Below are positions 9,880 to 21,012 of a DNA stretch of 64,000 nt, in pieces. This DNA is from Norana najaformis (Eukaryota > Annelida > Clitellata > Crassiclitellata > Hormogastridae). Within the stretch, counting starts at the first letter, position 1. Every line of letters begins with the position of its first letter. The DNA is taken from assembly GCA_964023275.1 (NCBI GenBank), contig OZ029916.1, positions 17,872,150 through 17,936,149 of the forward strand, in the 5' to 3' direction. The translations under genes were made by a program, and so were the position numbers. The notes under the pieces are model-generated. The model saw only the letters and a program-made list of their open reading frames with translations, ran no database searches and was not told the origin of the DNA.

Positions 9880-11545
9880 TCAAAGTGAACTTAAAACAAT
9901 CCCAACCTCCTTACTCAAAGATTGTTCAGCCGTTCTCGTTCCTATCATAACTAAGATCATCAACCTCTCTCTGTCGACTGGTATTTTTCCTATGCTCTTT
10001 TAAAACTCACTCATTAAACCACTTATAAGAAAACAGTATCGAGGAAATCCCTCCAATTTCAAATCTCTCATTCCTATCTAAACTCAGAACGGGTCGCCGT
10101 ATCTCGCCTCACTGCCTAGTTTACCTCTAACAAGTAACAGCCTCCTAAATCCCCATCAATCTGCCTGCACCAAACACAGCTTCACTGAAACTGTCCTCTC
10201 CTCGCTGTACAGCAAACTTGTCATGGCGATAGGTCGTCAACAAGTCTCTTGTCTCTGTCTTTCAGACATCTCTACCACCTTCAATCCTAGGCTCATGAAA
10301 TCCTTATCAAACGCCTCTCCTCTATATTCGGTATTTTTGGTACTGCATAATCTTGGATCAAGTAATACATTTCCTCTCGTTCTTCCACTCTTAATGCTGC
10401 TAGACACCCATCTAATCCTCGCACTGTCAACTGCGGTGTTCCTCAAGGTTCTGTTCTGGTTCCTCTCAAGTTCATTCTGTACACCTCAGCAAACTCAGTT
10501 CCTCATCCTCTGTCGATCATCTCATATCTCACCTACGTTGACGACACACAGCTCTTCATACCTTTCACCCCTCTATCCTTTTAAGACGCACTAGATCATT
10601 TACACAGCGCTATTACCAAGATATCAGCCTGGATAACCACCGACCATCTATATATACTTCAACTCTTGGAAAACAGAATTTCTCATAATTGGCCTCCGTG
10701 AACAATGTAACAAACTAAACTATCCTTCGGGTCTTTCTCCATAGGATCTCGTTTCACCAGCGCTTTACCCTTTTCCAGTCCGCAATCTCGGTATCATCGT
10801 CAACAAGAACCTCACCCGACCACATCACTCTGTAATTACCTCTTCAGTAACCTTGAATCCACTCAAATTAAACGTCTTCAACTCATCCAAAGTTCACTTG
10901 TTCGAGCTGTCAACAGGACACCCAGGCATCGCCATATCACTCCTATCCTGAAATTCCTCCACAGGCTGAAAATCCCTGAATGCATTCATTTCAGAGTTCT
11001 TTCTCTAACCTACAACTCTCTGCAAAACTCCCAAACTACTTATATTTGCAAACTCTTTACAATCCAATTATCCCACTCTATCCGTTCATCCTCTTACCTC
11101 ACCCTTGCCCGTCCCTCAGTAACTACTCGTCGTAAGTTCTCTAACCTGAACATGTACTACACCGCACCTCGACTTTGGAACGATATCCCTTCTGAATTTC
11201 ACAAATTCTCCTCCTCTATCTCTTCTGTCGTTCACCCACCATCATCTGTCTCAAACTTCCTATCTATTACTCCTCAGGCACTCCATTCGTAAACCGAAGT
11301 CGCACTTTTTCAAGATTTCTTACCCTGATCCATCCAATCCGCCACCTTCCAATTTCTCTCACCTAAATACAACCTACCATAGAAGTTTCTCTGTTCCTTT
11401 CTCACTCTGGTCTTCTGGCAGCCGGACTTTGTTTTCCCTTAGCGTCTTTGAAACACCCATCTGAGTTGAACCAGCGTTTGTAAATAAGCTGGTGCCTTGC
11501 GCTTAGCTTTACAGTAGCGCTTTAGAAATTCTCGAGAATAAGATT
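9880..11545 (+). pseudogene. Degraded non-LTR retrotransposon (CR1/L2-like) reverse transcriptase
   Basis: Several + frames, broken by stops and frameshifts, spell an RT in order: PIITKIINLSLSTGIFP, HQSACTKHSFTETVLSSLYS, CGVPQGSVLVPLKFILYT (10431-10484), a catalytic-box relic YVDDTQLF (about 10534), then RVLSLTYNSLQ and LTLARPS...APRLWNDIPSEF in the C-terminal domain. The 3' end (CTTTACAGTAGCGCTTTAGAAATTCTCGAG) matches a second copy ending near 39072. Upstream motifs (endonuclease) are missing, so the copy is 5' truncated and dead. Confidence 0.8.
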
Positions 11546-11732
11546 ACGATTCAGCTTCTTGTTCTTCTTCCTCGTATGCTATTTTCACTCTCTTTCCGCT
11601 GTTCCCACCGAAGTCACTGCCATCATCGGTGAAGCGCTTGTCGATGACGCTCCGCCCAATTACCACAGACGTTAGCAGCTTGCCAAGTGGCTGCAGCTTC
11701 ACCGTTTCCTTAAGATGCGTCGTCGGCAGCAT
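11544..11732 (-). CDS. Coding-looking minus-strand ORF of unknown function (62 aa)
   Basis: On the minus strand an ATG at 11732 opens 62 codons ending at a TAA (11546-11544). The frame stays open upstream of the ATG to about 11816. The product looks protein-like: a basic and hydrophobic middle (LKETVKLQPLGKLLTSVVIG), an RSVIDKRFTDDGSDFGG segment, KRVKIAY, and an acidic tail EEEEQEAES. I do not recognise it. The stop codon falls at the junction with the end of the LINE relic on the other side, so the original reading frame may have been cut by that insertion. It could be an exon of a divergently transcribed gene, part of an unknown transposon, or a chance open frame in CpG-rich DNA. Confidence 0.3.
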   Translation of the reverse strand: MLPTTHLKETVKLQPLGKLLTSVVIGRSVIDKRFTDDGSDFGGNSGKRVKIAYEEEEQEAES

Positions 11733-12206
11733 AATCGGCCGATACGAGCAACGGTGGATAGGCCAACCATTACGTCGATAGACTCCGATTGTCCCTCTCC
11801 CAGGCCACCACAGCAATCCCAGCCTTCACCAGCAAGCCAGGGAAAAGCTGGGCCATCATCGCATACTTGTGACAGCGCTAACCCCGTTCCGGCCAGGCCG
11901 GGTCACAGGCTTTGCGAGTGGCGTAGGGACGCCAAGGGTTGCGGGCGTTCTCCGCGGCGCTTGCAGGCGTACGAGGTCGTAGGCTGTGATGGCCCACGGG
12001 CTGCGTCGGCGCATGGTTGTTGCTGTGGACGGTGTCTGCGCATCGCTAGCTCGGTGTCTGACGTTGCGTGCGCCTCGCGGAGCTCATCCGATGCACTGGC
12101 GGGGCAGGACGGGTTTGTGTTTTGATCTTGGAGCGCTATTTGTTTTGTGGCGCTACGCGAAGACGCAGTCTCATACGAAGCCGTGTTTCTGAAATAACTT
12201 GGAAGG
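11560..12206 (+). promoter_or_regulatory. CpG island: promoter and 5' UTR of the NDRG-like gene
   Basis: This is the only strongly GC-rich, CpG-dense stretch in the window. By eye about 22 CpGs fall in 11881-12060, against none in 24241-24420. It ends just after the putative first coding exon. No TATA box was found close to the start codon, which fits a dispersed CpG-island promoter. The transcription start cannot be fixed; it probably lies between about 11900 and 12180. A 136-codon + frame (11715-12125) is open here, but its Arg/Ser/Pro/Cys composition is what CpG-rich DNA gives by chance. Confidence 0.6.
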
Positions 12207-12233
12207 ATGGCGGATCGTCGCAGCTCTGGGCAG
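12207..12233 (+). CDS. NDRG: NDRG-like gene, coding exon 1 (start codon)
   Basis: The exon encodes MADRRSSGQ and ends in phase 0 at the donor CAG|GTAAAG. The ATG sits in a good context (AAGGATGG). An in-frame TAA at 12195-12197 lies four codons upstream, so translation should start here. The exon lies at the 3' edge of the CpG island at 11560-12310, as expected for a first exon. A short basic, serine-rich N-terminus ahead of the NDRG domain is normal for the family but poorly conserved, so the assignment rests on the start context, the strong donor, the phase match to the next exon and the CpG setting. Confidence is lower than for exons 3 to 5. Confidence 0.68.
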
Positions 12234-13062
12234 GTAAAGAAGGCAGCGCGAATTTGCGGGAGCGGAACCCTTGAATTGTGGTCAGCTGTGCGAAGACAGG
12301 ACGAAGGAAGATAGCTTTTCCCGGGAAACCGGAATTAGGCGTTTCGGCCCATTCTGCCTGCAAATCTCACTTTATGTGATAGTCATATAGCTGTAACGGG
12401 TGAGTTGTAATGTAAGCGTAATGTAGTTCAATTGATGGTTGTGATGAAATTATATGAAAATAGTGAAGTTAAAGTGTGGGCAGATAGGTGGTTGTAGTAA
12501 AGTGGCGTTGGAAAAGGGTAACAGGATAGGATATGACAGCAGTGGTAAGATCATTGCTATGTGCACTAGATGGTTGTGAGTTCAATCCTGCTGAAAGCAT
12601 TGCTTTCTGATACATGGTAAATAAGTGTGTGCATCATTTATTGACCAATCCGTACATGACAAAATGGAAAGAAAATAATTTAAAATTCAGTAAGTAAATG
12701 GATAAAGACCATACTTTCTGAAAAGTTTCCAAACTGTCTCCATAGCAGGTTTCTTAAAATATGCCCTGAGTCTTGTATTACTTCTTAATTTATTAACTTT
12801 AAGTAAATTTACACAGATTTATGATGATAAATGGCATGATTAATTTCATGAACACCTCTATTCTAATTCATTCTAATCTAATGACTTCTATAGGGCTGTT
12901 ATCACAATGCACATTATGCTTTGTTTACTTTTCTTGATTTTTGAAACATTTAATAAAGGGATGGAGGTTATAGATGTGAAATGCCTGGAGTAATTTCAGG
13001 AGCTCTTTAGTTGCATAGTTAAAGATTTTTAAAATTTTATGTTGAAATTTATTTGGATTCAG
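12234..13062 (+). other. Intron 1 of the NDRG-like gene
   Basis: The intron is bounded by CAG|GTAAAG and GGATTCAG|ATT. CpG content falls abruptly after about 12400. It contains a tRNA-derived SINE (12515-12620) and otherwise AT-rich DNA in which I see nothing else. Confidence 0.65.
12515..12620 (+). repeat. tRNA-derived SINE
   Basis: A box-like TGACAGCAGTGG and B box-like GAGTTCAATCC are spaced as in a tRNA. It lies in intron 1. Confidence 0.55.
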
Positions 13063-13152
13063 ATTGACTTGTCCGATCTGAAGAAGGTTCCAAAGACTGA
13101 GACCCAGACGGTAACATGTCCTGTCATAGGAGACGTCACGGTTCACATTCAG
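13063..13152 (+). CDS. NDRG: NDRG-like gene, coding exon 2
   Basis: The exon is 90 bases long, phase 0 at both ends, and has no stop. It starts after TTATTTGGATTCAG with IDLSDLKKVPKTETQTV and ends with GDVTVHIQ at 13152. In NDRG proteins the first domain strand reads roughly ETPHGDVTVYVQG, followed directly by the strand that exon 3 encodes (GTRGSSEVVILTVHDLG). The HIQ|GTRG junction therefore reproduces the family sequence exactly where two phase-0 ends meet. The weak point is the donor, CAG|GTTCGA, which is a poor splice site. A 98-codon minus-strand open frame (12925-13221) overlaps the exon and is treated as antisense noise. Confidence 0.75.
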
Positions 13153-15344
13153 GTTCGATGCTCTCTGTACTTTCAACTTATTATGTAGTTCCTGCAAAGT
13201 TATTTTGCTGTTACCATCCAAATTCCTGAGACCTCAAGGTTTTTGAAAGGTTTGCACCATTGCACCAATCATTTCCTGGTTACCCATTGCTATGGTGAAA
13301 ATTTGATAAAAAATTTAGTTTTGGGACATGGTTCAGTTTTATAGATGATTCTGCTGTCCAGTCCCTTCACTGTTTTCGCTTGGTTTTTGTCTGCATGGGA
13401 AAACCTTGCAGTTGTCACTGTAAACAAGTGATGATGCCATGTTTGCATAATTCACCAGGCGTGATAATATGTAAGCACGTGGTCGTTGCGTACATCCTGT
13501 ATTCGAAGAGCTGTGTGTGTGTAAGTAATAGTGCTTTATCAGGAGTCCTGTATGATTGAATATGTTCTCAGGGCTGTGTAATAAATTGAAGGTGCCTCTT
13601 GTGGAGGCGTGTAGCTGGTTTTTGTGGGTGAATTTCTGTCAGCTGGTACATATTCTGTTGTGCTGTTGCATCAAGTTGCCTGCAGCATTTGCCTTGGAAG
13701 AATTATCTAGGGCAGAGGCTCAGCTGGCTGCATCCTGTTAAGATCTGTTGCCTTCTCCCAATCACTTGTTTATCTGAGTGGTTCTACTCAACAGGCTACC
13801 ACATCTTTATGGCTGCCAGTCTCTAGGATGTGCTACCTCTTTAATCAGCTTGTTGGTAAATCAATTTGCCAGCTCTCTTTGTACATAACTGCTGATATGT
13901 ACCTTTGTAATCTTAAGTGTTTGTTTAGTTCACTGTTTATGACCCGTTTTCTTGTCTTTGTTTCGTAATTATGGTAATTGCAACCAGGTATAAACATCAC
14001 CACCACTGACACCACCCCTGTTGCTGCTGCTGCCAGCAACACTAACAATAATTGCCATTTTGATTTCTTTTCTATTTTTATTTCACACTGCATCTTTTTG
14101 CTTCTGTACTGCATTAAGTTCTCTTCCATGAGGGAAAATGATACAAACAGAGTGAGACTATAATAAATGTAATTGTATACCCTACCTATCATAGGTGTAA
14201 AAATATCCTGTATACAAATCTATTGTATGTGTCGTATAATCCATCACCTAATGCCTTCTTTGCTTATGTTACTGGTGGAGTATTTATGATTGTGCTTCTG
14301 CAGCTTGTTTTACCTGACTATTACGTTTGACTTAATCTCTGAAGTAATTTGCCATTGGTGAGAGGTATTAAGTGTTAATGTCTATTTGTTCATGAGCAGT
14401 CGTGTTGAGAATGCATGTGAAGTTGTAATAAGATGTAAAAGGCAGGTACTAAGCCTTTCCAGGCTCTGGTCGTCCATTAAGGACGTCTGCTAAGAGGGGG
14501 AAGGAGGGAAGGGTAACCAAAATGCAGACAAATGCAGAATGTGGATGCCTGCATCTAAAGTGGAAACTTACAGCTATTTCATCACAGCCTGTGTCTTAAA
14601 CACTAACTTTCAACCAGGCAGTGCTCAATCTGTACTGCATAGTTCTAACTAGCGTCTCTGCTGACATGGCAATGTCAGAGTATCCTACACAGTAGCACAG
14701 TTAGCCCTGCATAATCAGGAGTGTAGCCTAATCTAGACCTTAGTACTCCATTGAGTGTGGAGTGTGTGCAAATGGGCATAGGGGAGGGTAAAGCCAATTG
14801 CAGACAAATCAGACTAGTGGAGGGAAGGGCCCAAAGTTAGGGACATTTTATTGCTTTATGGATGACGCCTATAAGCTGTTCACTTTTCTTTATGTAAAAA
14901 ACAATGTTTATATGGAATAGACTTGTAGCAAAAACATTTGAAAGGTTCACTGAAGAAACCCCTACAGAAAACTAATTTCTATGTAATGTAAAATTGGTTG
15001 TAATTTGTGATAAGTGGTTGTTACTAAAATTGGTCTCTTTGGTTTCAAAGAAAATGTCACCATTAGATCGTGGATTTAACTGCCAGAAGGTTGTTTTGTA
15101 GGAATGACACTATGAACCTTTCTCACAAATGTACCATGATGCATAGGCACATTTAGATTTTCTGAGTACTAACCTTGAAGCAGCCATCATCTCTGTAAGC
15201 TTTGGAATAATGCTTAAAATTCTGCATCATCCTTATCTATGTGCTTGTTTTTAAACTTTTACTTACGCTTCAGAAAATGTAACTTTGACTTAGGCCTCTC
15301 AGTTTACTTCAGCTTTTCCTTGTTGTGTCCTGCTATGCAGTACT

Positions 15345-15524
15345 GTATAGCTGTGTTTTCAGTGTAGCTGTGTTTTCAGTGTAGCTGTGTTTTCAGTTTA
15401 GCTGTGTTTTCAGTGTAGCTGTGTTTTCAGTGTAGCTGTGTTTTCAGTGTAGCTGTGTTTTCAGTGTAGCTGTGTTTTCAGTGTAGCTGTGTTTTCAGTG
15501 TAGCTGTGTTTTCAGTGTAGCTGT
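15345..15524. repeat. 17-bp minisatellite, about 10 copies
   Basis: The unit is GTAGCTGTGTTTTCAGT, nearly perfect throughout; the internal variant GTTTAGCTG occurs once. Confidence 0.95.
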
Positions 15525-15888
15525 TCCTGTCAGACTCCAAGGTAAATTTTTCTCTTTTCTTCCTGTCCAAAAATTGAATCCTGTTTTGCCTTTACCTTCA
15601 TGTGGCCCAGTGCACTTCAAATAAACTGCACTTTTGGATTTTGAATTGATTTCATACCACCATAATTGCATATGAAAGTTAAATAGAAAAAAACAGTTTT
15701 ATCTGCCTGATTTTCCCCAAGATCTGATGAGAGTTCATGCATTTAGTGATTTTAGTTAATAAACATTAAATATAGTATTATGTGACAGCACTGTTGCAGA
15801 CTAATAATGAAAATATCATGTGATACATTGCATCCGTGATTGCCTTTCAAAGGCAACATCAGGTTCATTTGTAAGCATCATTAGTATT

Positions 15889-16100
15889 GATGATGGTGAT
15901 GATGATGATGACTTGATGATGATAATGATAATCATGATGATGCTAATTACGATGATTTATAATGATAATGATGGTGATGATGACTTGACAATGATGAATT
16001 TATGATGATGATGATGGTGACGATGACGACGACAACAAGGAGGAGGAGGAGGAGGAGGAGGAGGAGGAAAAGGAGGAGGAGGTGGAAGTGGAGGTGGATG
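15889..16100. repeat. GAT microsatellite followed by GGA/AGG microsatellite
   Basis: GAT-rich 15889-16034, then polypurine (GGA)n 16037-16100. Long Pro/His frames on the minus strand are artefacts. Confidence 0.95.
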
Positions 16101-18126
16101 ATCTACATGCAGTGGCTTTAACTGGACTGTGTATGATCCTTTAGCTACTTGTTTACTGCTTGGGTGGGGTGCCGTGGTACTGGCCATAATTTGTCTGACT
16201 TCTCTTTCTCTTACTCATTGGCAAGTGGTAGCAAATGCCACGACTAGGCTGCTGCTGCTGCAGTTGGACTCCACAGAAGCAAAACATGTTCCCAATATGT
16301 CTTCGTCATATTTCAAAGAAGCTAGGCTTAGGTTTTTTGCAGAATCAAACTTTCCAGATGCTGTCTGTTTGAACCTGTGAAAATTTCCACGTATTTTCAA
16401 GGACTGTCACAAGCAGAGCATTTTTAAAATTATCCAGGACCCTTGCAAAATACTGGCTGTCAAGAAGAATGACTTTAGGAAAGCTAGCCAAGGCAGAGTG
16501 AACCTGGATTACAAAAGTATTGTTATTATTAGGGTATTGTTATTATTAGGTTTGTTTTGTTGTTGATATTAGTTGTAATAATGGTTTTTTGATGGTGGAT
16601 TGATGTTGTTGATATGTTGCTGGCAGAAGACTTAACAGTGTTGCTTGACACTGAGTTTAAGCAATGCCAAGGCTAGTTAGAACCTATATGAAGAGGCTTG
16701 GCATTGCTTTAATTTGAGTTTGGTGACAACTCAACCTTCCATCCTGTTTGGGTTGGTAAAAGAATACCAATGGAAGTTGGGAGGTTAAGGGTGTCTGTCA
16801 TTGGATCACTGAGGCATTTCTATAAATGTCATATAAATAACATTATACCTCATTTACCTTTACTGATAATTAATTATGAATATTATTAATTGGTATTCAC
16901 ATAGCTGCACTATCTAATGGCATATATATCAGTGTATGTTATGTATGCATATGTAATTTATGTATGTATGCATAGTGTAATATTCTTGAGGCATAAGTAC
17001 AGGACTTGCAGTGTATATTAGTTTGACCCATATTGTACATGTCCACTTTTTATGATCCTATGCTAGTAGCCATGAGTCCTGCCTGATTTGTTTTCTTGTT
17101 TTTTCACAGCTTCCTTTCAAAACTGCTTTGTATTTCCTCTGACTCTTCTCCCTCTTCTCAGTTGCTACGATCCATTATAAACCACATATTTCTATGAATT
17201 AAAACTCTTGTTGCTTCAACAAAAATCCACTTATTCAGTTCTATGCTTGTTTGCTTGTTTACTGATATGCAACACTAAATATGCAACACTAACCAGTGGC
17301 CAGTCTGTTCTTCGCGGCTTGTTTATGTGCTTTGCTATTTTTGGCTATGGTTCAATTCATGAAGAAAGTCTTCAGACAGTTTGCTGTAAAATCCTCCCTT
17401 CAAGCGTATGTGAAGTTCTTTCCCAGAATTTCTTAACTTCTGCCAGCAGCCACTAGCATAACCGAAGCATTACTTCATGGCAATACTGTGAAAGTCACAT
17501 TTGAGCTCTATATCCAAGTCTCAGCTCTTAGTGAAAGAATTTCTAGTCACTGTTACATTTAGTTTCTGTGGTCGTCAATGAATGTAGTGGAGAGGTTCAA
17601 CTGCTGAAACCCTGCGCATGGTTTTGCCATTGCTGGCATTGCTAACCTGCTTTTCAACTGCTCAAATTGAGATACCATCATGTCATTCCAAAACATGGTA
17701 GCATCATGGTTTAAGTTTATAGTGAATGATAATGCAGTTTTGTACAGTTTAATAGGAATTTGTTGCATGCTATGTGATTTCCGGGCTTTAGGCCCATATT
17801 TCGCGGAGACCGTCTCTTGAGTAACTAAATAAATAACTCATCTATTGTCACTTATAACTTAATTCTGATCAAGTTCTACGGAACTTTTGATTCAGTCTTC
17901 TCAAAGACTGGATTAATTGCCCAGTATCTGTATGCATGTGCTGCTGGTATTTTTACATCTATGACTTTGTTTATGCCATGTTGTCCAGTTATTTGACGCT
18001 TAGGTTTTACTGTCTGGCTTTATTGTACCGGGCTTTGTCTTGTTTGCCTGCCAAAAATAATTGTCAGAAATAGACCCAGGAAAGCTGCTGGAACTTAAGC
18101 CTTGTATGGATCACATGCGATTGCAC

Positions 18127-18230
18127 AGAACTATATATATACATACATATATATATATACATACATATATATACATATATATACAGGCTATATATATATA
18201 CAGGTTATATATATATGTACAGAATTTATA
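18127..18230. repeat. TATA/CATA microsatellite
   Basis: Alternating TATATATACATACATA blocks with two ACAGGYTATATATATA units. Confidence 0.95.
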
Positions 18231-19878
18231 CAGGCTGTGGGCCTGGACAAAAACAAAATCACAACCATGAAACAAGTACTGATAAATAGTGGGTTATTGT
18301 TTTTGGTTCAGCCTTTTGCCTCTGGACCAAAACAAAATCACCTGCACTGAGGACTACTTAAAATAAGTTGCCTGCTGATGAAGAAGTTTGGGGTAAATAT
18401 TTAAATTAGCAGAGCATTATAGGTACATATTTGTGATCTTCTCAAGTTGTCAGTTGAATAGGCTTCGAACCATTGACTCACCCAATTTGTAGCTTAGCGT
18501 TAACTTGAGAAAAGACACACAGTCTTTATTTTTCATTTGTATAATTAAATAAATGAACACTTCAGTGACAACAGTACTTGAGTCATCAACATACAGTGTC
18601 CAAACGCATGCATTTTTCAACTCATAGCTATCTACTGAGTACACGATACACTTCCACTACAAAATCTTTTTCGCACTGTCTTTACAATGCATTTATAGGC
18701 CTTTTCCTGCCACTACAACAGACCAGTCTAGACCAGCATTTGATTCATCACAGTGTAAGCAGTTGTTTCCTCTGCAAGAACCTGCATGATAAAATACGCG
18801 CCAGCCAACATCACACCAGTGCTCCAGCATGCCCTTGATGTGTGGGTGATGTGTGACTGCTAGATGCATCCAGCAGTCTGAGACACGTGATCATTGCATG
18901 TCAACTAGATGCACCTAAAGACCACAAAGACCACAAGCACGTGATCAGCACATGCACAAACAAGTCAATAACCAAGTGACATCACGGAAAATTCCTGTAA
19001 AAGTGTGCTTTAAATTTGCTGACTGATCAGCATCACAAAACATTCACAGTCACAGTTCAAATATTAAACACTAAATTTTACATCTCCACCTCTGCTTGTC
19101 TGAAGTTTCACTCTTTCTGGTAAAAACATATCTTGGAGTTTTATGTTTTTAAAGTTCTAAATCTGTTCTTTTGTCAAATTTTTTCTGAGGAAGGTGCCTT
19201 GAAGAACTCAGAGGCAAGAAACTGAATTTTTTTGATGTAGCATAAATGTATTTCTTCTTATAATTTTTTATTATTATTTCTGAAGATGATGCTGAGCAGT
19301 TGTGCATGAAGGACATGCTCAAGGTCTCTGCACAATAACTGTCTTGGGAGGCTTGAATTTGCACATTATGGCAATTATTCAAACCACTTGGCTACAAAGT
19401 CACTCAACATTATTTGTGTATGGACGTTTTTATTCCATTCTGAAGAGACCTGGATAAGCTTTAGCTGGTCATTGTTTTGTATCAGTAAGTGCTTGCTAAT
19501 GGAGATCTTCTCCATCTCTGCAACCAAAGTTCTACACTCCTGAACTTGATGCTCTTATTGAAGTCCAAAAGAGTTCACAACACTTTTCATAGGTTCTTCA
19601 AGGGTTCTACAGAAATATCTAGAGATTTACAGACATCTGCGCCTCAGATTCTGAATTTTTATCTTTTTCGTGAGCGAATGACGCTGAAATGGCTGGGAAA
19701 GTCTCCTCTGGCAGATTCTTACAGATATTGAAAACCCAACCAGGGTCAAAAGCTGGCGCTGTATGTTCTGTGTGCTGATCCATGTTTCACTGATACTAGA
19801 GAATGATGACACCTACATTATGGCAGCATAGATCACTCCCTGTGCTGATGGTAGCATGCACCTCATCTGGATTGTAAT

Positions 19879-20572
19879 TGTAATCTGACATTTATAAAGC
19901 GCCACTTCAAGAATAGACTCATCAGAAGCGCTCCCGACCCGAACCAGTGAAACCACTGGCAAATAATACAGACTTCAGGCGCTTGCGAAACTGCGGAAGA
20001 GACAAACTGAGGAATACTAGCCGGAGCTCTCGGGAAAGGCGATTCCAGCTATTGGGTCCAACATAGGCAAAGCTTCTAGACTGCGCTGTAGCAGTGCACA
20101 TACAAGGGACAGTCAGAAGTCCAAGGGAGGCCGACCGGAGAGTGCTACGGCCTGGAACCAAGGAGACCGAAATGCAGAAGTCCTTAAGATATGATGGAGC
20201 AGAGCCAACGAGACAGTTACGCATAAGCATTAGGATCTTGAACTGGATACGCTGCTGAATGGGAAGCCAGTGTAGAGTGTCCCGTATAAAGGAAGTTATA
20301 TGGCCATACCTGGGGACGCCTCCAATAAGACGGGCAGAAGCATTGAGAACAGATTGAAGCTTGGAAATATTGACAAGTGAGAGTCCAGCAAAGATAGCGT
20401 TACCAAAGTCCACCCTGGTGCAGATAAGGGCATGAATTAGAGTAGTAACGGCATGAAAGGAGAGGGAGCGGCGGATGGTACGAAGCTGACGAAGGTGGTA
20501 GAAGCATGAGCGGGAGACACTGTTAACATGATCGGTCAAGGAGAGTTCCCGGTCCAGAACAACCCCAAGATG
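19879..20572 (-). mobile_element. 5'-truncated LINE (L2/CR1-like) with intact RT C-terminal frame
   Basis: On the minus strand an open frame from about 20572 to 19922 encodes the region after the RT catalytic box: LGVVLDRELSLTDHVNSVSR, then LIHALICTRVDFGNAIFAGL, LNASARLIGG, HITSFIRDTLHWLPIQQRI, FKILMLMRNCL and PNSWNRLSRELR. These are standard CR1/L2-group landmarks. The 3' end reads GGCGCTTTATAAATGTCAGATT followed by ACAATTACAAT, the typical tail of this group. It is truncated before the catalytic YADD. Its CpG content is higher than that of the surrounding intron, so the insertion is fairly recent. Confidence 0.85.
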
Positions 20573-20933
20573 GATATCTATCCTTCAGGTCAATGCAGGA
20601 TATGTTATCATAGGTAGATGGGTGAATGGTCACAGAAGGACAAAGATCTTTCCACGGTTGATGGTTGATATCACTCCAAAACTCTGGCTCACTGTAGTGT
20701 TTATAGGTCGACCAACTGAGAACGGTAATCAGATGCAGATGATGGAAGGTGTCTGAATACCTTGAAAAAATATAGAAATCCAAAGCAGACTTGAGAAATA
20801 CCTGTGGAATGCAGACTCAGACTAGCATTCATATCAGCAGTGAATTCTGCAAGTGACAAACTTATCTGCCAAAGCGAATGAGGTGCATCAACAATAGGCA
20901 ATGTAATGTCTACTTATGTGCATACAGTGTATG

Positions 20934-21012
20934 TATACATATATGCATGCTTATAGATACACATGTATATATACATACATACATACATACATGCATACAT
21001 ACATACATGTAT
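20934..21012. repeat. ATAC microsatellite
   Basis: ACATACATACATACATGCATACAT-type repeat. Confidence 0.95.

Noticed and set aside
11715..12125. 136-codon + ORF in the CpG island
   Set aside because: Composition follows CpG richness; no domain and a better explanation as 5' UTR/promoter.
12925..13221. 98-codon minus-strand ORF, at first read as a LINE C-terminus
   Set aside because: The + strand of the same bases carries NDRG exon 2 with matching phases; the antisense frame has only loose resemblance to LINE motifs.
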